From Bacillota bacterium (GTDB lineage Bacteria > Bacillota > Clostridia > Christensenellales > Christensenellaceae), in NCBI GenBank assembly GCA_023408315.1, contig JAEYKI010000018.1:1-64000 (forward strand): a stretch of DNA of 64,000 bases. The letters run 5' to 3'. Below the pieces are notes generated by a model. That model did no database searches, was not told where the DNA came from, and saw only the letters and a program-made list of their open reading frames with translations. The translations under genes were made by a program, and so were the position numbers. Below, piece after piece: positions 16,546 through 24,970 of this stretch (the first letter of the stretch is position 1; each line of letters opens with the position of its first letter).

Positions 16546-17734
16546 TTTCCGCGCCATAACGCGCAACCGCTTCATCCACATACGCCCATCCTATCCATCC
16601 CAAATGGTAGGGATCGTTCAAAAAATAATCCGTGTACTCCTGGCCGGAAAAATCAGCCAGCTCAAACCCGCTCTGCCTCACCATTTCGCGCACCCCGGCA
16701 TAATACGCCTGCCTTGCGCCCGCGTCCACGCCTTCAAAGTCGTACCACTTGCCATTCACGGGCACGCTAACAATCAGGGGTTCTATGCCCTCCTGCCTGC
16801 ACACATCCAGCAAAAGCTGAAAATCCCCGTATTCCGGAGACTGCCCCGGCGGGTTGATTGTAAGAGAATCCCGGTAGCCTTTCTGGTAAGCAATGTTTTT
16901 TAATCCTTCGTATGCTCCGTTCTCCATGCCGTATGGGTTATTGCCGGACTGCGCCGCGGCCTCCGCCCGGGTTCTTTGCAAAACCGCCCCCCAGTCGATG
17001 TCTTTTGCAGCGGTATTGCCCTCCTTAATCTCCCCCGCGTTGCCGTCCGTTCCCAAAAACCGCAGCGCCTTCAGGCCGTCCTTTAAAAGCAGCAATTGGT
17101 ACTGCACCCAGTAAAAAGGCGTTAGAGCAGTCCGTTTTGCCTGGCTAAAAGCGTCCGTTTTTGCCCACAGCGCGCAAAAATTCTCCGCGTACCCAAACTG
17201 CTCGTGTGAATCCTTCGCGGAGATTTCCGCAAACCGGCATGCAAACGCGCGCTTGGTCTCTTCCGAAAGGCGCGGGTTAAACAAGAACCCGTATATCTGC
17301 ACCACAGAGGAGCTCGCGTCAAACGTATCGGAATCAATTCCATCCTGCGTAAACCACTGGGGCGAGAGAAAGAATACCACCTTCTTGCCCCGAAGGCTGT
17401 CCCCCAGCGCGCCCAGGTTTGCCGCGTGCACCAGCGAGTGGAACCCCGCCCTGCCAACCAGGTTTACGCGCAGGTTTGTATTTGCAAAAAACACATACGG
17501 GTGGGTGGAATACCCTTCGCTGGCCTCAAACTCAGAGGAGCCAAACAGCATCACATCTCCCCGGGCCGCAGCCGCCCGCTGCAAAACAATGCTTTTAAAC
17601 TTGCCGTCCGTAAGGCTGATTGAAGCCGCCGCGCCGTATCCGGCGGCAACGCTGTTGCCCAGCGCCAGGCGCACGGGATACAGCGCCGCCAGGCAGGCCA
17701 GCACGGCAATGGCAAAAGCCGCGGCCTTCCTCAA
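16535..17734 (-). CDS. dltD: D-alanyl transfer protein DltD
   Basis: 399 residues with an N-terminal membrane anchor (about 5-25) and an extracytoplasmic SGNH-like hydrolase domain. DltD passes D-alanine to lipoteichoic acid on the outer face of the membrane. The nucleophile region is MLFGSSEFEAS near residue 65; the Asp/His pair is in NDPYHLGWIGW near 375. The likely start is a TTG at 17734, with AAGGGGC eight bases upstream, overlapping the dltC stop codon (TTGA), so it is translationally coupled. The 3' end overlaps the DltX-like microprotein gene. Confidence 0.93.
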   Translation of the reverse strand: MRKAAAFAIAVLACLAALYPVRLALGNSVAAGYGAAASISLTDGKFKSIVLQRAAAARGDVMLFGSSEFEASEGYSTHPYVFFANTNLRVNLVGRAGFHSLVHAANLGALGDSLRGKKVVFFLSPQWFTQDGIDSDTFDASSSVVQIYGFLFNPRLSEETKRAFACRFAEISAKDSHEQFGYAENFCALWAKTDAFSQAKRTALTPFYWVQYQLLLLKDGLKALRFLGTDGNAGEIKEGNTAAKDIDWGAVLQRTRAEAAAQSGNNPYGMENGAYEGLKNIAYQKGYRDSLTINPPGQSPEYGDFQLLLDVCRQEGIEPLIVSVPVNGKWYDFEGVDAGARQAYYAGVREMVRQSGFELADFSGQEYTDYFLNDPYHLGWIGWAYVDEAVARYGAENEK

Positions 17735-17970
17735 GAGGGCAGCCCCTTAAATCCCTGGACGTAGCGGATCATCTTTATGGGCGTTTCAATATCGCTGCGG
17801 TTCACCATGGAAGGGTCTATGCGTATGCCCGCCCTCTCCTCCAGCTCAACCACAAACCGTATTACCCCAAGGGAATCCAGCCTGTCGCTCTCAAACAGGT
17901 TCACGTTTCCCGCCGCGTGCAGGTCCTCTCCCGTAATCTCCTTTAATATGCCAAAAACCATTTCTTCCAT
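17731..17970 (-). CDS. dltC: D-alanyl carrier protein DltC
   Basis: 79 residues, the standard length for this acyl-carrier-type protein. It carries D-alanine as a thioester on a 4'-phosphopantetheine arm, attached to the Ser of LDSLGVIRF near residue 33. DltA loads it and DltB/DltX/DltD unload it at the membrane. The start has GGAGG with seven bases of spacing. It lies 14 bases after dltB and overlaps dltD by four bases. Confidence 0.93.
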   Translation of the reverse strand: MEEMVFGILKEITGEDLHAAGNVNLFESDRLDSLGVIRFVVELEERAGIRIDPSMVNRSDIETPIKMIRYVQGFKGLPS

Positions 17971-17984
17971 TTACATTCCTCCTT

Positions 17985-19133
17985 TTATAAAAACAGATAC
18001 CCGGAAAACAGGTAAAACCCAAAACACACCAGATGGAAGGTAACCGCTACGGAAACAAAACGGAACCATTTTTGCTCCTTTACGCGCTTGTACGCGGGCC
18101 TTCTCTCCGCCCAGTCCGCCGCCGCCAGCAGCGAACCGTGATACAGGCCGTAAAGTATGTAATATACCGCCAGACCGTGCCACAGTCCCATTGCCCCCAT
18201 GGTGACCATAAACCCTATGCAGGAGGCCGTATGGCAGTTTTTGAACCATTTGTTTTTCAGCGCGGCCATCACAAACCGGTTGTACACAAAATCCCGGAAC
18301 CAGAACGAAAGCGTCATGTGCCAGCGGTTCCAGAAGTCCTTCATGTCCCGGCTGATGAAGGGCAGGCGGAAGTTCTGCGGCGTGCGGACGCCCAGTATGC
18401 AGCCCGTCCCCACCGCAATCAGGCTGTAGCCGGCAAAGTCAAAAAACAGGTACAGGCTGTAGGCGTACATATACGCAAGGTTGTCCGCCGGCGCGGCGGA
18501 ATGCAGGGGTATCTTGTCCAGCCACAGCCTCTGGACGGCATATGCGGCAATAAACTTGTAAGCAACCCCCTGCATCATCCAAAAGAGCCCGTCCCCCAGC
18601 AAACCCACGTATTCCCTGCGGGAAAGCTTCCTGTCCGCGTCCTGCGCAAACCGGCCGTAACGGTCAATCGGCCCCGCGCTCAACGTGGGAAAAAATACAA
18701 TAAAGTATAAAAGGTTGTACCAGTCAATCTTTTGCAGGGAGCGGTCGTATAGCTGGATCACCACCTGCAGCACCTTGAACGTAAGGTATGAAACGCCAAG
18801 AAACCCCACCGTGGTGGGCAATACGGCCGTTCCGCTCAGCTTGGCCGCCCCAAGAGGCGCTGCCGCCAGCACAACAGCAATCCACAAGGCCCACCGGGGC
18901 CGCTTCTTCCTGAAGGCCAGGGAGCACGCGAACACCAGCAGCAGCTCCGCGGCGACAAAGAACACAAAAAAAAACAGTTCCTTTTGGGAGGAGGCGAATA
19001 TCACATGCGCCATATAGGCGCTTGCCAGCACGCCGTACCATTTTACACGCACCTCCAGCAGCCCCAGCACAACGGCGGGGGCCAGCGCAAGCGCAATCAC
19101 ATAGAAAAAATAAAAATCCCCGTATGGAATCAC
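17985..19133 (-). CDS. dltB: Membrane-bound O-acyltransferase DltB
   Basis: 382 residues, MBOAT family, roughly ten membrane segments. It takes D-alanine from DltC and moves it across the membrane. The invariant MBOAT His is in MGLWHGLAVYYILYGLYHG near residue 310; another conserved patch is FWNRWHMTLSFWFRDFVYNR near 265. Start is a GTG at 19133 overlapping the dltA stop codon (GTGA), with GGAG five bases upstream. Confidence 0.93.
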   Translation of the reverse strand: MIPYGDFYFFYVIALALAPAVVLGLLEVRVKWYGVLASAYMAHVIFASSQKELFFFVFFVAAELLLVFACSLAFRKKRPRWALWIAVVLAAAPLGAAKLSGTAVLPTTVGFLGVSYLTFKVLQVVIQLYDRSLQKIDWYNLLYFIVFFPTLSAGPIDRYGRFAQDADRKLSRREYVGLLGDGLFWMMQGVAYKFIAAYAVQRLWLDKIPLHSAAPADNLAYMYAYSLYLFFDFAGYSLIAVGTGCILGVRTPQNFRLPFISRDMKDFWNRWHMTLSFWFRDFVYNRFVMAALKNKWFKNCHTASCIGFMVTMGAMGLWHGLAVYYILYGLYHGSLLAAADWAERRPAYKRVKEQKWFRFVSVAVTFHLVCFGFYLFSGYLFL

Positions 19134-20605
19134 CGCAGCTCCTCCGCCAGCCTGACGCGGTCAATTTTGCCGTTTGCGTTCATGGGCAGCGTTTCCACAG
19201 CCACCACCCTGGCCGGGATCATATACGGAGGCAGCAGGTCTTTCAGCCCGCCTTTCACCATACGGACAATATCGCCCCCCGCGCCTTCCCTGGGCACCAC
19301 CGCCGCGGTCAGGCAGCTTACCGCGCCGCCCTCCCGTTTGGGCAGCACAACCGCATGCGCCACAAAGGGCAGCTTTTTAATGTTGTTCTCCACATCCTCC
19401 AGCTCCACCCGGTAACCGTGCAGCTTAATCTGGTTGTCCAGCCTGCCGCCGTAATACAGCAGCCCGCCCTTAAAAAAGCCGGTGTCCCCCGTGCGGTAGC
19501 CCCGCGCGGGCTTTCCATAAAGCTCCGCGGCAAAAAACTTCTCCTGTGTGCGCGCCGCGTCCCCCAGGTATCCCAGGGCCACGCTGTCCCCCAAAATCTC
19601 AATCTCTCCCATCTCCCCTGCCAGGCGTATGCGGCACCCGGGGTTTGCGTACCCCACGGGCAGCTCCGCTTCCATATCCGCCATCTCCCTTGTAACCTCC
19701 ACCGCGCACACCGCCACCGTGGCCTCTGTGGGGCCATACGCGTTAAAAACCCGCACGCCGGGAAAGCGTTCCAGCAGCCTTGCCGCGCAGCCCGGCGAGA
19801 GCGTCTCGCCGCAAAAAAACAGCTTTTGCAGTTCTGGCAGCAGCTTTGCGCCAAACCGTTCGCTCGCCAGGCACATCTCCGCAAACGAAGGGGTGGAAAC
19901 CCACGTGGTCACGCCGGATGCTTCCATGGCCGCAAACAACTCCGGCATGTTCAAAATCATCTCCTTATCCACGCTGAACAGCGTTCCCCCGCCTGTAAGC
20001 GCCAGATACGTATCCATCACAGAGAGGTCGAACGAGAAGGGCGCCTGGTTCAAGAAAACACGGTCACCCGCGTCCAGGTAGCCGGAAAACCAGTTCAAAA
20101 AACTTTGCAGGCAGTTGCACGTCACCTGCACCCCCTTTGGCTCCCCCGTGCTGCCGGATGTGAATATCACATACTGCACGTTCTCTCCCCTGTTGCGGCG
20201 CGCGGGGTCCGGCCTTCTGCCGCGGTACGCGCGCAATATCCCGCGCAGCTCTTCCGGCCCCACTACGCGCGCGCCCGCCTGCGCGGCCAACTTCCCCGTG
20301 GTGTCCAGAACCGCCGCCGGCGCGGCGCGGCGCACAATGTCCCGCAACCGCTTTTCCGGTGTGGAGCTGTCCACCGGTATATAAGGCCTTCCGCTCTTGG
20401 CTGCCGCCAGAAAGCTCACGGGCATCAGAATATTCTTGTGGCCATATACCACCACAGGGCTTCCCTGCCCAAACATGTCCAGCATAAAAACAGCCAGAGC
20501 GTCCGATGCGTCTTTTAACTCACTGTATGTCAGGATGTCCCCGCGCACAATATAGGCCGCTTTATCCAAAGAGGCGTTGTTATTAATCCGTTCCAAAAAA
20601 TCCAT
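19130..20605 (-). CDS. dltA: D-alanine--[D-alanyl-carrier protein] ligase DltA
   Basis: 491 residues from the ATG at 20605 (MDFLERINNNASL); the longer frame to 20737 adds a region unlike the family. It adenylates D-alanine and loads it on DltC. ANL-superfamily marks: YVIFTSGSTGEPKGV near 150 (P-loop), FNAYGPTEATVAV near 290, YRTGDTGFF near 385, and the catalytic Lys of NGKIDRVRLAEEL at the C-terminus. First gene of dltABCD-X. The operon has two four-base overlaps (AB, CD). D-alanylation lowers the negative charge of the wall and protects against cationic peptides. Confidence 0.94.
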   Translation of the reverse strand: MDFLERINNNASLDKAAYIVRGDILTYSELKDASDALAVFMLDMFGQGSPVVVYGHKNILMPVSFLAAAKSGRPYIPVDSSTPEKRLRDIVRRAAPAAVLDTTGKLAAQAGARVVGPEELRGILRAYRGRRPDPARRNRGENVQYVIFTSGSTGEPKGVQVTCNCLQSFLNWFSGYLDAGDRVFLNQAPFSFDLSVMDTYLALTGGGTLFSVDKEMILNMPELFAAMEASGVTTWVSTPSFAEMCLASERFGAKLLPELQKLFFCGETLSPGCAARLLERFPGVRVFNAYGPTEATVAVCAVEVTREMADMEAELPVGYANPGCRIRLAGEMGEIEILGDSVALGYLGDAARTQEKFFAAELYGKPARGYRTGDTGFFKGGLLYYGGRLDNQIKLHGYRVELEDVENNIKKLPFVAHAVVLPKREGGAVSCLTAAVVPREGAGGDIVRMVKGGLKDLLPPYMIPARVVAVETLPMNANGKIDRVRLAEELR

Positions 20606-20818
20606 AGTCGCCTTTGTTCCAAATAATTTTAAAACTAGTATTTGCAGAATTGCAAAACAAAACATAATTTTTTTATTACAAAAACGCGCGCGCCCGCGGC
20701 AAGCGGCACGGCGTATAATTGTTGGCATATTGTTCACGGTTTTGGTTAGGTTATATATTGGATAAACACAGGTTTCCCGGGCATTGGCTGGCCTGCCGGA
20801 GCCGGAAAGGAGCGCGAA

Positions 20819-20962
20819 ATGATTTTACTTCTTATTGGTGTCATTCTTTTGGTACTGTTTTTTGTTGCGCTGGCCACGGCGTGGGCCCTGGGCTGGCTTT
20901 TGTGGATATTCCTCATCGTGGGAATCATCCTAATCGTGGCCCGGCTGTTCACAAGAAAATAA
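20819..20962 (+). CDS. Small hydrophobic membrane protein, 47 aa
   Basis: ATG at 20819 with a strong AAAGGAG site six bases upstream; stop TAA at 20960. The product is nearly all hydrophobic: two helices (about residues 2-22 and 25-43) with a short Trp/Gly turn (AWALGWLLW) and a basic end (ARLFTRK). It resembles small stress-related membrane peptides such as the lmo0937-type family, but identity is not certain. It is divergent from dltA and is followed by a strong hairpin. Confidence 0.65.
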   Translation: MILLLIGVILLVLFFVALATAWALGWLLWIFLIVGIILIVARLFTRK

Positions 20963-20969
20963 TATGTAT

Positions 20970-20993
20970 CCTGAAAAGCGCGGGCTTTTCAGG
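20970..20993. terminator. Perfect 10-bp hairpin between convergent genes
   Basis: CCTGAAAAGC-GCGG-GCTTTTCAGG, eight bases after the 47-aa gene and six bases before the stop codon of the convergent Cys-rich protein. No T tract on either side, so termination efficiency is doubtful. Confidence 0.5.
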
Positions 20994-20999
20994 CGGGAG

Positions 21000-21482
21000 T
21001 TACATCTTTGTGAAATTTTCACACTCGCGGGCGCATTCCATGCAGGTTTTTGAACATTGCTGCGACATTTTGTCCGGGAATTTTGCGCATTCATTGCCGC
21101 AGCTTTTGCATACTTTCGCGCACAGGTCCATAACCTGTTTATTCATCTTGCCGTTGCGCGCCAGTATTCTGGCCGTCATAAAGCATATATCCGCGCAATC
21201 GCGCAGCAGCGTGGCCTGCTTGCCTCTCTGTCTGCCGTCTGGCAAAGACATCAGATGCATTGTCATATGTTCGCATGCTGCCGCGCAATCCTGCACCGTT
21301 TTAACCAGGCGTTCGTTCATATACCGCCGGGCGCGTTCCCCATCACCGGGGCTCGCAGAGTGCTGCATGTGGTCCGGCTTCCACAGTTCTTCCGGTTGCA
21401 TTCTCAGTATGCCAGATATGCGGGGCATGCCGTAACGTCCGGTTTCTTCCGGGCCGTCCGGCCCATAATCAAACGGGTTCAT
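21000..21482 (-). CDS. Cys-rich four-helix copper-binding protein (DUF326/Csp-like)
   Basis: 160 residues from the ATG at 21482 (MNPFDYGPDG, GGAGAG seven bases upstream). The first ~60 residues are acidic and look unstructured; the rest is a helical bundle with Cys spaced along the helices: DCAAACEH, CADICFMTA, LCAKVCKSCGNECAKF, QCSKTCMECARECENF. This pattern is that of the DUF326 and Csp copper-storage family, which stores Cu(I) inside a four-helix bundle. There is no signal peptide, so a cytosolic copper store or buffer is likely. No copper exporter or regulator is adjacent. Confidence 0.8.
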   Translation of the reverse strand: MNPFDYGPDGPEETGRYGMPRISGILRMQPEELWKPDHMQHSASPGDGERARRYMNERLVKTVQDCAAACEHMTMHLMSLPDGRQRGKQATLLRDCADICFMTARILARNGKMNKQVMDLCAKVCKSCGNECAKFPDKMSQQCSKTCMECARECENFTKM

Positions 21483-21592
21483 ATCCGCTCTCCTTAAATC
21501 AGCATATTGCGGCCTTGCCGCCGCAGTATATCCTATGCAAATCACCGGCCTTTTGCATGCAAATCAATGCCTGCGGCCAACAAAAATTGCAT

Positions 21593-21622
21593 AAAAAAAG
21601 TGGCCCCCGCAAGCGCCGCCAC
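21593..21622 (-). terminator. Intrinsic terminator of the ClC gene
   Basis: On the minus strand GTGGC and GCCAC arms enclose a GC-rich loop and are followed by seven T, immediately after the ClC stop codon. Confidence 0.75.
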
Positions 21623-23194
21623 TCAGCCGTTTATAACAAAAGCGCAAACGTCCTGCAACTGTTTTTGAATGTCTTCATAGCGGTCCACATCCACCAGTGC
21701 AACCAGCGTATCGCCCGGCAGAATCCTGGTGCTTCCCTTTGGAATAATTTCCGCTCCGCCGCGCCGTATGGATACCAGCAGGCAGCTTTCCGGCCAGCAG
21801 GTTTCGCCAATCTGTTTTCCCGCGGCGCAGGAACCCTGGTGCACCACAATTTCCGCCAGCATTTTTTCACCGCTGCGGATCCTCTTGGACGGCTTTAATT
21901 TTTCCAGCATTCTGTCCAGCAGGCTTTCATAAATCGGGCTGGATTTAAGCAAATGCGCCACATAATATGCAACCATAGCAACAATGGCCAGTGGCAGCAG
22001 ATGCTTTAGTGAGCCCGTCATCTCAGCTATCAGCACAATCCCCGTTATGGGCGCGCGTACAATGGCCGCAAAGTAACCCGCCATGGCAAGAATAATAAAG
22101 TTGTTCATAAAATCCGGGCCAACGCCAAACAGTGAAACAGAAAGCAGACCATAAGCCTGCCCAATATACGCGCCTATCACCAGCAGAGGAAAAAATATGC
22201 CGCCGGGCGCTCCCGAGCCAAAGCAAAAAATAGAGAAGAAAAATTTTACAACCAACAGGATAAGAACAGTGGTAAAAACCATGTTGCCCCCACCCAGCAG
22301 TTCTATCATTGCATGCCCGCTCCCCAAAGCCTGGGGCAAAACAAACGCAATCGCGCCCGCGGCCATAAAGGGAAGTATGGTTTTATGCTCCGGTTTTAAA
22401 AAACCAATCCTGTCGTACAGCCTCTGCATGGCAAGGGTTGTGCGGTTGTACAGCGCTCCCAAAACGCCAAGAAGCGCGCCCAGCAGAATGATGACCCAAT
22501 AAGAATCAAGGGGCAGAACCGCATTCACCTCAAAGTGAAACACCGGGCTTAAACCAAATACGTGTTCAGAAATAAAATCTGCCGCAACAGAAGCCACCAT
22601 AATAGAAATAAGTATGGCGGCGGAAAAATTTTTGTGTATTTCCTCCAGAGAAAACATAATGCCGGCCAGAGGCGCATTGAACGCGGCAGCCAAACCGGCG
22701 GACGCGCCGCAGGTTACCAGATACCTCTCCTGTGTCCTGTCCTTTTTAAGCGCCCTTGCAACCGCCTTGCCGGACATTGCGCCAAGCTGCAGCGAAGGCC
22801 CTTCGCGGCCCAGGGACAAACCTCCAAATATGCACAATATGCCGCCGGCTAATTTTCCGGCAATCACTTTTCTCCACTCGGGATCAAAGTATCCTTTCAT
22901 TTCCCCAATAATTTGTGGAATCCCGCTGCCCGCGGTCATGGGCTCCCATTGAACAATCCTGCCCACAATCAAGGCCAAACAAAAAAGAGCGAGGAACCAT
23001 AAAGCCATCAGCAAAGGGTTTCCCTGCACAAAATTGATAATTTTATATAAAATCTCTTCTCCGCCCGCCAGTGCAAGCCTGTATAAAATAGCCGTACCGC
23101 CCGCAACCGCTCCCACAATAATGCCGTTTAAAACAAGAGAGGTGCTTATGTTCATTGAATTCTTTATAATATTTTTCGTGCTGTTCCCGGTCAT
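21623..23194 (-). CDS. ClC-family chloride/proton antiporter with C-terminal TrkA-C domain
   Basis: 523 residues. The membrane part (about 20-430) has the ClC signatures GSGIPQI, GREGPSLQLGAM (gating Glu) and GAPGGIFFPLLVIGA. Both antiporter glutamates, in GREGP and in FNAPLAGIMFSLEEI, are present, which favours a Cl-/H+ exchanger over a channel. The C-terminal ~75 residues form a TrkA-C/RCK_C-like domain (AGKQIGETCWPESCLLVSI ... RILPGDTLVALVD) that may sense a ligand such as a nucleotide. The start at 23194 has a weak site; MNISTSLVLNG 39 bases downstream is an alternative. Single gene with its own terminator. Confidence 0.9.
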   Translation of the reverse strand: MTGNSTKNIIKNSMNISTSLVLNGIIVGAVAGGTAILYRLALAGGEEILYKIINFVQGNPLLMALWFLALFCLALIVGRIVQWEPMTAGSGIPQIIGEMKGYFDPEWRKVIAGKLAGGILCIFGGLSLGREGPSLQLGAMSGKAVARALKKDRTQERYLVTCGASAGLAAAFNAPLAGIMFSLEEIHKNFSAAILISIMVASVAADFISEHVFGLSPVFHFEVNAVLPLDSYWVIILLGALLGVLGALYNRTTLAMQRLYDRIGFLKPEHKTILPFMAAGAIAFVLPQALGSGHAMIELLGGGNMVFTTVLILLVVKFFFSIFCFGSGAPGGIFFPLLVIGAYIGQAYGLLSVSLFGVGPDFMNNFIILAMAGYFAAIVRAPITGIVLIAEMTGSLKHLLPLAIVAMVAYYVAHLLKSSPIYESLLDRMLEKLKPSKRIRSGEKMLAEIVVHQGSCAAGKQIGETCWPESCLLVSIRRGGAEIIPKGSTRILPGDTLVALVDVDRYEDIQKQLQDVCAFVING

Positions 23195-23392
23195 TTCTGT
23201 CTTCTTCTTCTGTCCAAAATTCCACTGCCTATTATTTCACATTTATTTTTAATTTTCAACATGCGCGTTTCAAAAAGCAAAAACATATCAAATCTTTTGC
23301 CCGCCATGCAACTGAAGATTGCCCTTCATCCCACCGTTTAACAAAAAATCAACGCTCTTTTAATGCATTTGTAATCCATTTTTAATCAAAAT

Positions 23393-23422
23393 TTGACTTT
23401 TTACGCCCCAGGGATGTATTAT
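23393..23422 (+). promoter_or_regulatory. Sigma-A promoter of the glycosyltransferase leader
   Basis: TTGACT at 23393-23398, 18-base spacer, TATTAT at 23417-23422. The expected transcript start near 23429 gives a ~120-nt leader that contains the conserved motif at 23446-23499. Confidence 0.65.
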
Positions 23423-23445
23423 TAAAATACACTGTTATATTTTTT

Positions 23446-23526
23446 TCCGGTTGGGCAGCTTAATTTAGTTGTTTTCAAGTGATGGCTTACAGGGTGGAGG
23501 GCCGTTGTCTTCGCTTATATTTTATT
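23446..23526 (+). ncRNA. Candidate cis-regulatory RNA motif, copy A (5' leader of glycosyltransferase)
   Basis: TCCGGTTGGGCAG, a 13-base hairpin segment, TTTTCAAGT and GGCTTACAGGGTGGAG match the leader of oadA (58655-58603, minus strand) almost base for base. The hairpin arms CAGCT/AGTTG here become CAGTT/GGCTG there, all pairs kept. A hairpin GAGGGC-CGTT-GTCTTC (23497-23512) and a T-rich stretch follow the motif, as in the other copy. I know no named riboswitch with this sequence. The stretch could also encode an N-terminal MAYRVE extension in frame with the glycosyltransferase. Confidence 0.6.
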
Positions 23527-23550
23527 ATAGTCAGGAAAGGATGGTACAAA

Positions 23551-24792
23551 ATGCGGGAAAAGGAAATCAAGGTGGGCATTGGTTTTGCCACGGGCAGAAA
23601 AACATTCAAAAAAGTACTTAAAACATACATTTATAACTGGAAGGAATCCGGCTTGGTAGAAAACCAGAACATAAGCCTGAACGTATTGGTGGCTTACGAT
23701 CTCAATTATAACAAAACCACGCCGTCGGATTACCGCAACATTCATCCCGACCTGCTGGAGCTGATCGATTCAACCGAATTCATTGGAAAAAACGCGATAC
23801 AAAACGAAACCGCGGAACTGATCCAGAATAACGTGCTTACCGCGGGCGAAGCCAGAATGCTGTTTGGGGACGGATACGCGGGCAAACGGAACGCCCTGCT
23901 GTATGCGGCAATCAAAAACAAAATGGATTGCCTGATCTTTCTGGACGACGACGAATACCCCCTGTCCGTCACCAACACCAAAAGCCTGGGAGTCTGGAGC
24001 GGCCAGCATGTGTTGAGTACGCATTTAAAACACATTGGCGGGGCGGATATCACCCACGGCAAACATTGCGGCTATATTTCCCCCATTCCCTATATAGAGT
24101 TCAACGAAGCAATGAAAGAGAAGGACTTTCGTTTATTTATAGAGGCCATCAGCAACGATATCATTAACTGGAACAAAATAAAATCCGTAATGCAAAACGG
24201 CGGCGTAACCTACGCGGACACAAAGGTGCTCACCAGCAACCAGGCCATAGAGGTTCGGGAAAAAAACCGGGTAAAGTTCATCAGCGGCGCAAACCTTTGC
24301 ATCAACCTAAAAAAACCGCAGCGTGTCTTTCCCTTTTATAACCCGCCCGGCGCAAGGGGAGAGGATACTTTTTTAAGCTCATGCCTGAGTGAAAGAAAAG
24401 TATTGCGCGTTCCGTGCTACACGTTCCACGACGGTTTCTCCACATACAACCACCTGCTGGAAGGCGTTCTTCCCCTGCGCCTCAAATTCATCAGGGGCGA
24501 AAACGAGCAAATCATCAACCGGTTTTACAACGCATGTATTGGCTGGATCAGATACAAGCCCCTGCTCCTGTATGTTTCGCAAAAGGAACTGTATGAGTCC
24601 AAAATTGCGGAAATCAAAACAATATTAACGGAAATTCTGCCCGCCGTCTGCAAATATTTCGGGCAGCCCAGATTTATGAACATACTGGCAGAGCTGAATC
24701 ATTACCACGCAAACGTGCATGCCCATTTTGATTCATTTAACCAAACCAAAAACGCCTGGGCAAAACTGATGCGCCACGCAAACAGCCAATAA
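23551..24792 (+). CDS. Putative GT-A-fold glycosyltransferase
   Basis: 413 residues from the ATG at 23551 (MREKEIKVGIG), with AGGAAAGG about 10 bases upstream. The frame is open to 23479, in the leader motif. The N-terminus VGIGFATGRKTF is a nucleotide-binding-type strand-loop. CLIFLDDDEYPLS near residue 135 is a DxD-type metal/nucleotide-sugar motif, preceded by GKRNALLYAAI as in GT2-type enzymes. SGANLCINLKK and GARGEDTFLSSCL near 270 fit the acceptor-site region (ED motif). No membrane segment, so cytoplasmic or peripheral. Substrate unknown. The gene stands alone, uses fewer GC-rich codons than its neighbours, and ends in a shared terminator. Confidence 0.7.
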   Translation: MREKEIKVGIGFATGRKTFKKVLKTYIYNWKESGLVENQNISLNVLVAYDLNYNKTTPSDYRNIHPDLLELIDSTEFIGKNAIQNETAELIQNNVLTAGEARMLFGDGYAGKRNALLYAAIKNKMDCLIFLDDDEYPLSVTNTKSLGVWSGQHVLSTHLKHIGGADITHGKHCGYISPIPYIEFNEAMKEKDFRLFIEAISNDIINWNKIKSVMQNGGVTYADTKVLTSNQAIEVREKNRVKFISGANLCINLKKPQRVFPFYNPPGARGEDTFLSSCLSERKVLRVPCYTFHDGFSTYNHLLEGVLPLRLKFIRGENEQIINRFYNACIGWIRYKPLLLYVSQKELYESKIAEIKTILTEILPAVCKYFGQPRFMNILAELNHYHANVHAHFDSFNQTKNAWAKLMRHANSQ

Positions 24793-24813
24793 ATAAAACT
24801 CCGGCCGCAACAG

Positions 24814-24839
24814 AAAAGGCGCTCTTTTAGCGCCTTTTT
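24814..24839. terminator. Bidirectional terminator between glycosyltransferase and gerA
   Basis: AAAAGGCGC-T...A-GCGCCTTTTT: T tract on the plus side, and A tract on the other arm giving TTTT on the minus side. It serves both convergent genes. Confidence 0.8.
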
Positions 24840-24970
24840 CACTTCAGTTCGGCCTGGTAAAGCGGCTGCACGTTGGTTGCCGCATATGCGGGTTTCGGCC
24901 CGTCCACCTTTGCTTCATGCAACAATTGTTTTTCATACTTTTTAAAATCTCTTTTTGTTTTTATCCGCAT
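24839..24970 (-). other. Open +1 frame continuing gerA to the terminator (possible frameshifted C-terminus)
   Basis: Past the gerA stop at 24942 the +1 frame stays open for 34 codons with gene-like content (KKYEKQLLHEAKVDG ... VQPLYQAELK) and stops at 24839-24841, exactly at the terminator. Removing one A from the A-rich run near 24950 (GATAAAAACAAAAAGAG) would join it to GerA without a seam. Read alone it is a 43-residue frame from an ATG at 24970, overlapping gerA by 29 bases, without a good ribosome-binding site. Confidence 0.5.
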
